A stretch of DNA of 46,825 bases, from NCBI GenBank assembly GCA_902566725.1, contig CACFJZ010000004.1:1-46825 (forward strand). Direction: 5' to 3'. The DNA comes from an uncultured marine group I thaumarchaeote. Lineage in GTDB: Archaea > Thermoproteota > Nitrososphaeria > Nitrososphaerales > Nitrosopumilaceae. A program made the position numbers and the translations under genes. This document shows, piece after piece, positions 8,895 to 16,756 of this stretch (position 1 is the first letter of the stretch; each line of letters starts with the position of its first letter). Under the pieces are notes generated by a model, which did not search any database, had not been told where the DNA came from, and saw only the letters and a program-made list of their open reading frames with translations.

Positions 8895-10214
8895 ATGAGT
8901 GATTCAAACAAAGAATCGTACGATAAGGTATTTTCTAGTCTTGAAAAACATCATGAATGGTTTGATAATTCCATACCATTAATTGCCAGTGAGAACATTC
9001 CTAGCCCAGCTGTAAGAGAGGCTGTGATGTCAGATTTTGGTAATAGATATGCCGAAGGCTGGCCTGGTGAGCGAGTTTACGCCGGATGTACCTACATCGA
9101 TGAGGTTGAGATTCAATGTATGGAATTAGCTCAAAAATTATTCAAAGCCGAATTTGCAGATGTCAGAAGCGTTTCTGGTGTGGTTGCAAACTTGGCAATC
9201 TATTCTGCTTATTCAAATCCAGGCGATGTTATGATTGCATCATCAATTCCTGCAGGGGGTCACATCTCACATGGAAAGAAAGAACATTCAGGAACTGCAG
9301 GATTAGTTCACGGATTAGACATTGAATTTTTTGCATTTGATCCTGAAGAAATGACATTAGATGTTGATAAGACAAAAGCTAAAGTTGAAGATTTGAAATC
9401 ACAAGGACGATTACCAAAGATTGCAATGTTTGGTGGTTCTGTATTTTTATTCCCACATCCAGTAAAGGAACTAGCTGATTTTCTAAAAGGACATGACATG
9501 CACGTCAACTATGATGCAGCACATGTTGCAGGATTAATTGCTGGTGGAAAATTCCAAGACCCACTTAGAGAAGGAACCGACACAATGACCATGAGTACTC
9601 ACAAAACTTTGTTTGGTCCACAAGGTGGATTAGTTTTAGGATTTGAAAAACATGCCGAACCAATCAAGAAAGCAATGTTCCCAGGTTTAACAAGTAGTCA
9701 TCACATTCATCACATGGGTGCAAAAGCAGTTGCATTTGCAGAAGCTTTGGAATTTGGTAAAGACTATGCAGAGCAGACAATTAAAAATGCAAAGGCACTA
9801 GCTGCAGAACTAAACAATGTAGGATTCAAAGTGTTAGGTGAGAAAAGAGGTTACACGGAATCACATCAAACAGTTGTAAACGTTTTAGATTTTGGTGATG
9901 GTGGAACTATTGAAGCTGATTTAGAAAAAGCAAACATTATCGTAAACCGTCAATTAATTCCTGGAGATTTGAAAGCAAACCGTCACTATATGCATCCAGG
10001 TGGAATTCGTTTAGGAACTTCAGAGATTACTCGTCTTGGTATGAAAGAATCTGAGATGAAAGAAATTGCATCTTTGATAAAACAAGTTGTAGTTGACAAA
10101 AAAGATGCTGTTGAAGTTGCAAATCGAGTAAAAGAATTCAAAACTGATTTCAAAAAAACACAATACTGCTTTGATAACAAACTTGGTGCTTACGAGTACG
10201 TAAAATTACGTTAA
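8895..10214 (+). CDS. glyA: Serine hydroxymethyltransferase
   Basis: PLP enzyme that interconverts serine and glycine while charging a one-carbon carrier, in archaea a pterin. Motifs include the N-terminal IPLIASENIPSPAVREA, GNRYAEGWPGERVYAGC, the YDAAHVAGLIAGG segment and the PLP-lysine motif TMSTHKTLFGPQGG. Length 439 fits archaeal GlyA. Its stop codon shares bases with the stop of the convergent polC, a 4-base tail-to-tail overlap. It starts 96 bases from the divergent thermosome gene. Confidence 0.95.
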   Translation: MSDSNKESYDKVFSSLEKHHEWFDNSIPLIASENIPSPAVREAVMSDFGNRYAEGWPGERVYAGCTYIDEVEIQCMELAQKLFKAEFADVRSVSGVVANLAIYSAYSNPGDVMIASSIPAGGHISHGKKEHSGTAGLVHGLDIEFFAFDPEEMTLDVDKTKAKVEDLKSQGRLPKIAMFGGSVFLFPHPVKELADFLKGHDMHVNYDAAHVAGLIAGGKFQDPLREGTDTMTMSTHKTLFGPQGGLVLGFEKHAEPIKKAMFPGLTSSHHIHHMGAKAVAFAEALEFGKDYAEQTIKNAKALAAELNNVGFKVLGEKRGYTESHQTVVNVLDFGDGGTIEADLEKANIIVNRQLIPGDLKANRHYMHPGGIRLGTSEITRLGMKESEMKEIASLIKQVVVDKKDAVEVANRVKEFKTDFKKTQYCFDNKLGAYEYVKLR

Positions 10215-13200
10215 TTTACAAAATCAGTTAACAGTTGTTGTGAACCATCACCTTTTCCAAAGAGTAGTTCAATTTCATCAGATAATGTCATGATTCTTCC
10301 TTTTAGGTATGGATCAACGTCATATTTTGTGACTAGTTTCTTTGCTAATGGAAGATATTTTTCAATTGATGGTCGAGTAATTGTCTGTAGTAGTTTGTGA
10401 CCACATGTGCATTTTTGAAGTAATGGCATTCGTCTATATTTTGCACCACATGCAGTACAACGGAATTTTTGTTTTGCATATGCGCGAATGTTTCCCATAA
10501 TATCAGGAATGAGATGTGTTTGTATCAAATATGAAACAATTTCTTTTGTTTCAACAGCGTTAATGATATCTGCATTTTTAATTTGTAAGTCAAGCTTGTC
10601 AACCATTGATTCAAGTGTTGAATAGGCACTACGAGATTTTGATGAGGTTAAAGTTGTAGTTGCATGTGTAAAGAAATAATCATGGAAGATGTTTTCATCT
10701 CCTGTATCTTTTCGCATAGCTAAAGTTTCGATATTTCTGATGTCACCTGATTTCTCATGGTTGGAAGTTGACTCATAAAATGCAAGAGGGAATTTTTTTG
10801 TAACTTCAAAGTTATGTGCCTGTGTTTGTGCCTCATGTGGTAAGACGATTGGTTGAATTAACAATGGTGCGTCCATCAATCCTCCAATTTTATCAGACAG
10901 AAACTGTCTTGAAAAGTTCAGTAATGCATCTAATAACAACATGACAGAATCAGCATCACCGTCTGCGTCTCGTCTTTTTGCTGAATGCCAGATAGGACTT
11001 GCAAAGCAAACATGTGTTTTTGTGTATCCAATTAATCGTCCTGTGATACCAACAGACGTATGAGGTGCAAGACCAATTACCAAATGGCCTAGTAAGTCCT
11101 GAGTGTTTTTCAAATTATAAAATGATTGTTTGCCAAAAAATTTCTGTAATTCAAAGTCAATGTACTTTGAAACATTTACGAGATATTCTGCACTTTCTAA
11201 TGGAATGATAACATCTTGCATCTTTAATTCAATTAATTGCTCATCGTTTGTGATTGGATTTCCATCTGCATCTTTTTCATAACCAAGTTTTTTGATTTGA
11301 TCAACTGTGGTTCCAATCCAGGAAAGTTTGAAGTGTGTTAAAGGAGAGTTTGTTGCATCAAATCTTACTGTACCATCTTTGAAGACAGACAGCCCAAAGT
11401 TTTGTCTTATCAATCCCTTTTCTAGTGGCTCAGGAATTTTTTCTTGGTTGATTAGTTGTTCTACACCTTTGAATGGTGGTTTTGCACGGATTCCAAGTTT
11501 TTCTTGTGCTGAAATTAGACTTTGCTTTAATGGGAACTGTTTGTAGGAAAATCCGTTTGCATCACGCTTGCATTTCTCACAATGTGGGGTTTCTAACTCA
11601 TCTTTACAAATTCTGCAGATGTAGAATTTTGTTGTTTTATTACCACACTTGCTACAAACTATTCCAATTGATGGTATGTTACAGTCATTGCATCTACGAT
11701 TATTCAAATTTGAGAAAAATGATTCAGATGCAACTGCCGCCTTTAGAATGTCACGTGTAATACCGCCTTTTTCTGCAACAGGAAATAGAACGTGTACTGG
11801 GGGTTTCATTAAACGAGGGGCAGCCTTTTCAGGTCTTCCGATTCTTACACCAATTGATGTTGAAAACTTGTTTTTAATTTCTACACCAGAACTTACTGTT
11901 AGTAATTCTAAGACTGATTTTGAATCATCATATTGTATGGTATTTCCAAAAATTAAATGATCCAAGATTTGAACGTCAATTCCAGATATGATGATTTTTT
12001 CATCTAAAACTTTGTGAGGAATTCCAAGATTTTCAAGGATTTGTTTTTTTGACATTTCATAATGAATTTCATTTTCTGATTTTAAAATCGGATTTGTGAT
12101 TTGTTTTAGATCTTCAGTTGTGATAAAATCCCAATAATAGAGAAATTTTGGGTGTAGTGGGATTTTTAGTTCTTTTGAGAGCAAAATGGCGTCAACAAAT
12201 GTCGGAGTCTTTGTTAAAAATTCGAGTCGAGAGTCATTTTTGGAGAGTTTTGCCTTTAGATGTTCTGCCCAGACTTCTTCAACCATTGGAGTTGGAATCA
12301 ATTCTGCATTGTTTTCTAGAAAATCACCAAACGTGATTAAGATATCACCAAGGTGGAGAATTTTTTCAATGTTGTTTTTTATTTGAATTCCATGTTCTGT
12401 ATTTTGAATTTTGATAACCTCGCCTCCTTTTAATCTAACAATGGGTGTTTCAAGCGAATCAACAAAGGCAACAGTCGCACCTTTACTAGGTTTGTCAAGT
12501 TTGATTTGTGTGCCCACCGTAATGGTATGATCTAAAATTTCTGCAATTACAGGATGTAATCCTACGCTTGCAAATCCAGTGTTACATGCACGTCCATATC
12601 TGAGTCGAAATCCTCCAATTTTGTTTGGCATGGACAAAACAGATCTTCCCGTAATGACTTCTTTCATACGTTTTTCAGAAGCATCATCGCCAGTCTCTCC
12701 TTTTTGAACAGCACCTTGAATATCGTTTAGCCATTCCCAACCTTCTAGATTATACTTCTCGATTCGTTTCAAGAGTTTTTTTGATCTTCCAATTAATCCA
12801 TCATTCAATACACGTAGTGCACCACCACGTACTCTGTCAGTTTTGATTCGAGTCATGTTACGATGATTGACTACCTCATCAGGATCTGTTCCTTCGCCTT
12901 CTAATTCTACAGGCAAGTTTGAGATTACAGTTTTGATATCATCATCAGATACATGAAACTGGAAACTCTGTTTTGCTTCACTTTCATAGATTCTTAGTTC
13001 TTCTACGAATCTTCCTGTCTCATCATCAAAACAATCAGCTTGATATTTTTCGAGTCCAACTGCACGTCTCACGTGATCAGCTATTAGCATTGTGACTGCA
13101 GATTCAGTACCTCCTGCAGATCTCATTGGTCCTGCAATTGAAACTGAAAGGTATTCAGAACCATCTTTGTTATTTTTAATTTTGATTTCGCTAATTCCTT

Positions 13201-13588
13201 GTAATGGTGCAATTGTCACACCTTCAGTAACAATTGCTAAACCTACCCTAACAGCATGATCTAATCTCTCTTCCAAAGAAGCATCTGAAGATTGATACTT
13301 TCCTTCTGCTATTTCCTTTGACATGATTAGAGCAGCGTTTTCTTTTCCGAGTTTGTCTAATAGTTCACGAAGAGGCGTAGCAATGTCGATATCATGCATT
13401 TTGGCAACGCGTTCAGCCAAATCAAATGCGATTTTCGGCTCTATTATTCCAGAAGAGTCTAAAAGCGTTGATTTTGCGTCTGCTGCAGTCTCAAACTCTT
13501 TGTAAACCTGGTTTGAGAGTTCTTCGTAATAATCAGAGTAATTTTGAGGAATATTGATTTCTTTAACATAATTGGCTGTAGTCGACAT
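10211..13588 (-). CDS. polC: DNA polymerase D large subunit (DP2)
   Basis: Catalytic subunit of the archaeal family D replicative polymerase. Visible landmarks are a four-cysteine cluster region near residues 633-673 (CNDC, CSKC, CRIC, CEKC), the acidic catalytic motif RRDADGDADSVMLLL near residue 875, and a second zinc site near 1044-1064 (CTAC, CTCG). The protein ends in QQLLTDFVN, a good fit to a PCNA-interacting PIP box at the extreme C-terminus. At 1125 residues it carries no intein, unlike many euryarchaeal homologues. It follows the GGGP synthase gene by 8 bases and is probably cotranscribed with it. Confidence 0.96.
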   Translation of the reverse strand: MSTTANYVKEINIPQNYSDYYEELSNQVYKEFETAADAKSTLLDSSGIIEPKIAFDLAERVAKMHDIDIATPLRELLDKLGKENAALIMSKEIAEGKYQSSDASLEERLDHAVRVGLAIVTEGVTIAPLQGISEIKIKNNKDGSEYLSVSIAGPMRSAGGTESAVTMLIADHVRRAVGLEKYQADCFDDETGRFVEELRIYESEAKQSFQFHVSDDDIKTVISNLPVELEGEGTDPDEVVNHRNMTRIKTDRVRGGALRVLNDGLIGRSKKLLKRIEKYNLEGWEWLNDIQGAVQKGETGDDASEKRMKEVITGRSVLSMPNKIGGFRLRYGRACNTGFASVGLHPVIAEILDHTITVGTQIKLDKPSKGATVAFVDSLETPIVRLKGGEVIKIQNTEHGIQIKNNIEKILHLGDILITFGDFLENNAELIPTPMVEEVWAEHLKAKLSKNDSRLEFLTKTPTFVDAILLSKELKIPLHPKFLYYWDFITTEDLKQITNPILKSENEIHYEMSKKQILENLGIPHKVLDEKIIISGIDVQILDHLIFGNTIQYDDSKSVLELLTVSSGVEIKNKFSTSIGVRIGRPEKAAPRLMKPPVHVLFPVAEKGGITRDILKAAVASESFFSNLNNRRCNDCNIPSIGIVCSKCGNKTTKFYICRICKDELETPHCEKCKRDANGFSYKQFPLKQSLISAQEKLGIRAKPPFKGVEQLINQEKIPEPLEKGLIRQNFGLSVFKDGTVRFDATNSPLTHFKLSWIGTTVDQIKKLGYEKDADGNPITNDEQLIELKMQDVIIPLESAEYLVNVSKYIDFELQKFFGKQSFYNLKNTQDLLGHLVIGLAPHTSVGITGRLIGYTKTHVCFASPIWHSAKRRDADGDADSVMLLLDALLNFSRQFLSDKIGGLMDAPLLIQPIVLPHEAQTQAHNFEVTKKFPLAFYESTSNHEKSGDIRNIETLAMRKDTGDENIFHDYFFTHATTTLTSSKSRSAYSTLESMVDKLDLQIKNADIINAVETKEIVSYLIQTHLIPDIMGNIRAYAKQKFRCTACGAKYRRMPLLQKCTCGHKLLQTITRPSIEKYLPLAKKLVTKYDVDPYLKGRIMTLSDEIELLFGKGDGSQQLLTDFVN

Positions 13589-13596
13589 GTAGGAGG

Positions 13597-14337
13597 TTAG
13601 TTTTTGATGGCTTTGGCTATTTCGGTTAGCTTTTGTAAGTTGTTACTATCCTCAAGAAGGGTTCCAATCACTAGAGCATCTGCGCCTGCATCTGTTAATG
13701 ATTTTGCAGTATCAGCATCACGAATACCTCCACCTACAATCAAAAATCCTTGGAAAACCTTTCTTACAGTTGCAACCATTTCAGGAGTTACATTGGTTTT
13801 TGCTCCTGAACCGGCCTCTAAATAGACAAATCTCATACCAAAGAATTGAGCCGCTAATGAATATGCAGCTGCGATTTTCGGCTTATCAAATGGAATTCCT
13901 CTAACATTTCCTACAAACCATGCAGATGTTCCTTCCCCAATTACCAGATATGATGTTGGGAGTGGTTCCAGACCAAATTTGAGTACATTTGGGGCACCAA
14001 GTGCTTGTGCCTGAGTAATGTAGTATGGGTTTTCAGAGTTCATTAAGGAACTAAACAAGATGGCATCAGCCTGTGGGACAACTCCTGTAATGTTTCCTGG
14101 GAATAGAATAATTGGAATATTTACTGCTTCTTTGAGGTTCTTTACTACCTCAGCCATCTCCATTTGATCAGTTGCAGATGAGCCACCAACAAGTATTGAT
14201 GCTGCGCCTATCTCTTCTACATCTTTTGCCAGTTTTACTGCAGAATCAATTTGAGATACCTCTGAATCAATTAATACGAATAGTAATGGTGATTTTTTAC
14301 GCTCAGAAAGGAGTGTTTCCTCTACTTTTCCAGTCAT
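13597..14337 (-). CDS. Geranylgeranylglyceryl phosphate synthase
   Basis: Joins geranylgeranyl diphosphate to sn-glycerol-1-phosphate, the first step that fixes the archaeal stereochemistry of membrane lipids. It is a TIM-barrel prenyltransferase of 246 residues. Key stretches are FVLIDSE near the N-terminus, ILVGGSSATDQ, IPIILFPGN, YLEAGSGA and the phosphate-binding VGGGIRDADTA. The length is normal. It heads a likely operon with polC. A CTTAAAG box 25 bases before the ATG suggests a leaderless message. Confidence 0.93.
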   Translation of the reverse strand: MTGKVEETLLSERKKSPLLFVLIDSEVSQIDSAVKLAKDVEEIGAASILVGGSSATDQMEMAEVVKNLKEAVNIPIILFPGNITGVVPQADAILFSSLMNSENPYYITQAQALGAPNVLKFGLEPLPTSYLVIGEGTSAWFVGNVRGIPFDKPKIAAAYSLAAQFFGMRFVYLEAGSGAKTNVTPEMVATVRKVFQGFLIVGGGIRDADTAKSLTDAGADALVIGTLLEDSNNLQKLTEIAKAIKN

Positions 14338-14764
14338 GATTCCACTTCAAGGAAGACCCTTTAAGTTTTATTCAAGTACTGGTATACAGATTTGTATAGC
14401 TTTGAGCGACCCTAACAATTCCAATTTTCCGAATATTTTACGGGAAATTATCAAAAAATCACTATTTACAGAGAGACAAATTGAAATTATTTTAAAATCC
14501 AAGAATCTATCTGACGTTGAATTTACTATGACTAAAGGCGCCTATTACAGGCAGGTTTCTCAGTCTAGGGAGAAGCTCTCAGGCTTGTATTATTCCTTCA
14601 TAGTTCTAGGCGTGTTAGGCATAGTTCTTCCTGATGATATTGATGTGATATCAGACCTTTCCGAACGAATGAGTGTGATAAAAGATGGTGATGTTTTCCC
14701 TGAGAAGGAACAAGAAATCATTAGTGTGATAGAACGTGTGGTAAAGCAGACTACAGGAATGTGA
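14336..14764 (+). CDS. Conserved hypothetical protein, possible DNA-binding
   Basis: I do not recognise this 142-residue protein. It has a central basic helix pair (RQVSQSREKLSGLYYSFIVLGVLG) that might be a helix-turn-helix, then an acidic C-terminal helix. The first ATG overlaps the start codon of the divergent GGGP synthase by 2 bases and would leave no promoter room. A TTG at codon 23 (ALSD) or a later start is plausible. Codon use differs little from its neighbours. Confidence 0.55.
   Translation: MIPLQGRPFKFYSSTGIQICIALSDPNNSNFPNILREIIKKSLFTERQIEIILKSKNLSDVEFTMTKGAYYRQVSQSREKLSGLYYSFIVLGVLGIVLPDDIDVISDLSERMSVIKDGDVFPEKEQEIISVIERVVKQTTGM
14359..14365 (-). promoter_or_regulatory. TATA-like element of the GGGP synthase/polC operon
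   Basis: CTTAAAG on the minus strand, centred 25 bases before the ATG at 14337. It lies inside the 5' end of the divergent 14336 gene if that gene uses its first ATG, which suggests that gene may actually begin further downstream. Confidence 0.45.
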
Positions 14765-14765
14765 T

Positions 14766-14777
14766 TTTGTGCCTAGA
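14766..14777. repeat. Copy 1 of the TTGTGCCTAGA motif
   Basis: TTTGTGCCTAGA begins just after the stop of the 14336 gene. The 11-base core TTGTGCCTAGA occurs again at 16328-16338, at the left edge of an ORB-like box in the candidate origin, and at 39824-39834 upstream of folE. Function unknown. Confidence 0.5.
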
Positions 14778-14878
14778 AACAGTACTTGGTCTGCAATAGT
14801 GTGATGGGGTTTTGATTAATCTAAGTGTAAAATAATGTTGTCCAATCACGATAAATCACAAATTCCTCATGATATGTC

Positions 14879-15472
14879 ATGATAATTGAGATACCTGACC
14901 TTGATGTGATATTAGGACTAATTTTGGCCTTCATAGGAGGTTTGGTTACCTTATTCGTGTATTCTAAATTAAAGGCAATTTCAACCTCTAATGACCAAAC
15001 AAAGGCAGATTTGGAGCGTATGGAGTTCTATGAAAGACAGTTAATTGATCTTAAAATAAAATTAGATGCTATTGACTTGGAAAATCTTACTTTTTCGCAA
15101 GAAACACCACAAAATATTGTAAAAAATGAGGAAAAACCGGTACAAGTTGTACAAAAACAGGTAGAAATCGTGCCTGAACCAGCCCCAAATCCACCTAAAG
15201 TAGAACGTGCACCTAACATGAGCAGTGATAATATTGTTGAGGCTGTGTTGAGACTAATCACAGACAAGTCACGCACATCACGTGATATCCAAATCACATT
15301 AGGAAAGAGCCGAGAGCATATTTCCAGAACAATGAAGAAAATGACTGACGACGGATTGGTTGAAAGAAACACCAACGCCAAGCCATACAGTTACTCTATT
15401 ACCCAAATGGGCCTCTCCAAGTTGTCAGGATCTGGTTCGGTGGCCCAAACCATAGCTCCTCAGACCTCCTAA
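14879..15472 (+). CDS. Membrane-anchored winged-helix regulator
   Basis: Residues about 9-29 form one membrane helix (VILGLILAFIGGLVTLFVY). A coiled-coil segment of about 35 residues follows, then a low-complexity linker rich in Pro, Val, Gln and Glu. From about residue 118 a winged-helix domain reads IVEAVLRLITDKSRTSRDIQITLGKSREHISRTMKKMTDDGLVERN, a MarR/ArsR-like fold. The layout points to a one-component regulator held at the cell membrane. What it senses is unknown. It stands alone, followed by a short hairpin terminator candidate. Confidence 0.75.
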   Translation: MIIEIPDLDVILGLILAFIGGLVTLFVYSKLKAISTSNDQTKADLERMEFYERQLIDLKIKLDAIDLENLTFSQETPQNIVKNEEKPVQVVQKQVEIVPEPAPNPPKVERAPNMSSDNIVEAVLRLITDKSRTSRDIQITLGKSREHISRTMKKMTDDGLVERNTNAKPYSYSITQMGLSKLSGSGSVAQTIAPQTS

Positions 15473-15476
15473 TTAG

Positions 15477-15494
15477 AAAATCTTAGGATTTTTT
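15477..15494 (+). terminator. Candidate hairpin plus T-run terminator
   Basis: AAAATC and GATTTT form a 6-bp stem around a short loop, followed by more T bases, 4 bases after the stop of the upstream winged-helix gene. The stem is AT-rich and weak; a second T-rich stretch follows at about 15520-15540. Confidence 0.35.
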
Positions 15495-15552
15495 GACTTT
15501 GTTGAATTGTGTTTGAAATGTTGATTTTTTGGTGGTTTTACTAAGCTTTTTC

Positions 15553-15615
15553 ATTATAATTTATGGAATAATAATAAACATAATTAATTAATATTAGTTC
15601 ATCATAAATTATAAT
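15553..15615. promoter_or_regulatory. 13-bp perfect inverted repeat in the AbrB-like gene promoter
   Basis: ATTATAATTTATG at 15553-15565 is matched exactly by its reverse complement CATAAATTATAAT at 15603-15615. The right arm ends at the base before the ATG at 15616. The arms are 50 bases apart start to start, nearly five helical turns, and enclose an AT-only stretch with TTAATTAA. Placement over the promoter and start suggests an operator, most simply for the dimeric AbrB-type protein encoded right behind it. Confidence 0.6.
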
Positions 15616-15774
15616 ATGAGTGAGGTTCAAGAGGAATTAGTGAAGATTACTTCGGGAGGAACCATCTCAATTCCCAAACAGTTTAGGCAATATTTGGAGA
15701 TGCAGAAGGGGGATTATCTCAAAATAGGCCTGGAAGGGGACCATTTAGTAGTTAGAAAAGTGCGTATTTCTTAG
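15616..15774 (+). CDS. AbrB/SpoVT-type swapped-hairpin DNA-binding protein
   Basis: A 52-residue protein with the diagnostic pattern VKITSGGTISIPKQFRQYLEMQKGDYLKI, the N-terminal domain of AbrB, MazE and SpoVT. Such proteins dimerise and bind AT-rich operators; many are antitoxins that repress their own gene. No toxin gene lies next to it. Its last 4 bases overlap the tail of the convergent 15771 gene. The perfect inverted repeat ending at its start codon suggests self-regulation. Confidence 0.75.
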   Translation: MSEVQEELVKITSGGTISIPKQFRQYLEMQKGDYLKIGLEGDHLVVRKVRIS

Positions 15775-16172
15775 TTTTCTGACATTTTAGGAGTGGAATT
15801 TACCATCTTAATGGTCTGGTAAGCCCATTCTCTGCCTTTTTTGGCTCTTTCCACCTTGTTTTTAGAGGTAAATCTAGACAAATATGTCGAAATTACACTA
15901 AGTTTGATTGGCTCGTTGAATTCATCCTCATATCTCTCTAGAATTTCAGATGATGTGAAGCGGCCCGTAGGGTAATACTTGTCAACAATATACCAGATTT
16001 TGCCTCCTACAGACTCTGTACTTGGGCTGTTATCAGCCTCCTCAATATTCATCAAGTCCATTAATTCGAAAATTTTGAGAACTTTCTCTCTATTGATGTT
16101 GCCCTCAATATTGAACTTGTATTTAGCTCCATCCTTATCCTCGAGATCTATTCTAATCTTTTTTCCTGCCAT
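15771..16172 (-). CDS. Hypothetical protein with winged-helix-like C-terminus
   Basis: A 133-residue soluble protein. The first 45 residues form a small strand-rich domain (IRIDLEDKDGAKYKFNIEG), then an acidic linker. Residues about 55-120 (IWYIVDKYYPTGRFTSSEILERYEDEF, then VISTYLSRFTSKNKVERAKKGREWAYQ) look like a winged helix with a basic recognition helix. I do not know the family. It is transcribed away from the candidate origin and may bind DNA there, which is inference only. Confidence 0.6.
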   Translation of the reverse strand: MAGKKIRIDLEDKDGAKYKFNIEGNINREKVLKIFELMDLMNIEEADNSPSTESVGGKIWYIVDKYYPTGRFTSSEILERYEDEFNEPIKLSVISTYLSRFTSKNKVERAKKGREWAYQTIKMVNSTPKMSEN

Positions 16173-16329
16173 TCAGATCAATAAGGATCCAACCTTAACT
16201 CATCAACTGATCTTCTTAGATTTGTTAACTAACAGGTTTGTTAACATTGACACGCCTGGCTCACGCCTGAGAGAGGTTTTTGTTATTAACAATCTTAGGA
16301 TGCGGTATTACCTAAAATTATAGATTTTT

Positions 16330-16355
16330 GTGCCTAGAGTGGAAATGAAGGGGTT
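16330..16355 (+). promoter_or_regulatory. ORB-like origin recognition box 1
   Basis: GCCTAGAGTGGAAATGAAGG followed by GG closely matches the archaeal ORB pattern (CCAGTGGAAACRAAGGGG type): dyad half TGGAAA, then a G-run. Same orientation as box 2, whose matching bases lie 62 bases further on, about six helical turns. Confidence 0.65.
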
Positions 16356-16391
16356 GAGTATTCGATATTAACAGTGTTAATAGACACTTTA

Positions 16392-16416
16392 ACGCCTAGA
16401 CCGGAAATAAAGGGGT
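16392..16416 (+). promoter_or_regulatory. ORB-like origin recognition box 2
   Basis: CGCCTAGACCGGAAATAAAG followed by GGG is a second copy of box 1: 7-base CCTAGA lead, GGAAAT core, AAGGGG G-run. Differences are limited to a few positions. The two copies lie on the same face of the helix if B-form spacing holds. Confidence 0.65.
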
Positions 16417-16540
16417 CAAAATAGCCTTTTTTTACCCATTCTTCACACGTTCTTAACATTTGTTAACTGCCTTCCTGGTTTTGTTCCTTCTCTCAGACTC
16501 CTCTTTCATTTTTTTATTTTTGATACCCCACACACCTATC

Positions 16541-16555
16541 TTTCCAGTGTTTCCT
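16541..16555 (-). promoter_or_regulatory. Weak ORB-like core, possibly inverted
   Basis: TTTCCAGTGTTTCC contains the TTCCAGTG half-site of the ORB dyad, and on the opposite strand it reads GGAAACACTGGAAAG with a GGGG run 16 bases on. It could be a degenerate inverted box bordering the A/T-rich stretch. Uncertain. Confidence 0.3.
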
Positions 16556-16630
16556 TTTTCAAAATTTTTAAAATGAGAATTCATATCTATACTAATTTTA
16601 TTTTATTTATTATACAATCTAATCTATCAT
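16556..16630. other. A/T-rich stretch, candidate DNA unwinding element
   Basis: About 75 bases almost free of G and C, including AAAATTTTTAAAATG and TTTTATTTTATTTATTATAC. It is flanked by the inverted ORB-like core and the 16631 box, the usual setting of an archaeal duplex-unwinding element. Confidence 0.5.
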
Positions 16631-16650
16631 TAGAAATGAAGGTGTCTGGG
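16631..16650 (+). promoter_or_regulatory. Weak ORB-like box 3
   Basis: TAGAAATGAAGGTGTCTGGG shares GAAATGAAGG with box 1 but has a broken G-run. It lies right after the A/T-rich stretch in the same orientation as boxes 1 and 2. Confidence 0.4.
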
Positions 16651-16756
16651 ATGCGATCTGAGCGATCCGGAGTGAGTCAACAAGAACGATCAGTCTTGTG
16701 AAATAAATCAAAAAGATCAGTTGAACTGTAGTTTTGAAATAGTAAATGATCTCAAC

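Larger units (their letters stand above)
16173..16756. other. Candidate chromosomal replication origin (oriC)
   Basis: This is the only gap longer than 300 bases in the window and it lies directly upstream of orc1/cdc6, where archaeal origins normally sit. It holds two clear and two weaker ORB-like boxes, an A/T-rich unwinding-element candidate at 16556-16630, repeated GTTAAC words (16225-16250 and 16458-16466), and a dense group of GATC sites at 16655-16778. No credible gene is seen. Function as an origin is inferred from position and box similarity. Confidence 0.75.

Noticed and set aside
11307-12386. Several 60-100 residue plus-strand ORFs
   Set aside because: All lie antisense to the clearly coding PolD large-subunit gene and show no family motifs.
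14606-14616. Reverse copy of the CCTAGA motif (TCTAGGCGTG)
   Set aside because: It lies inside a gene and matches only part of the 11-mer.
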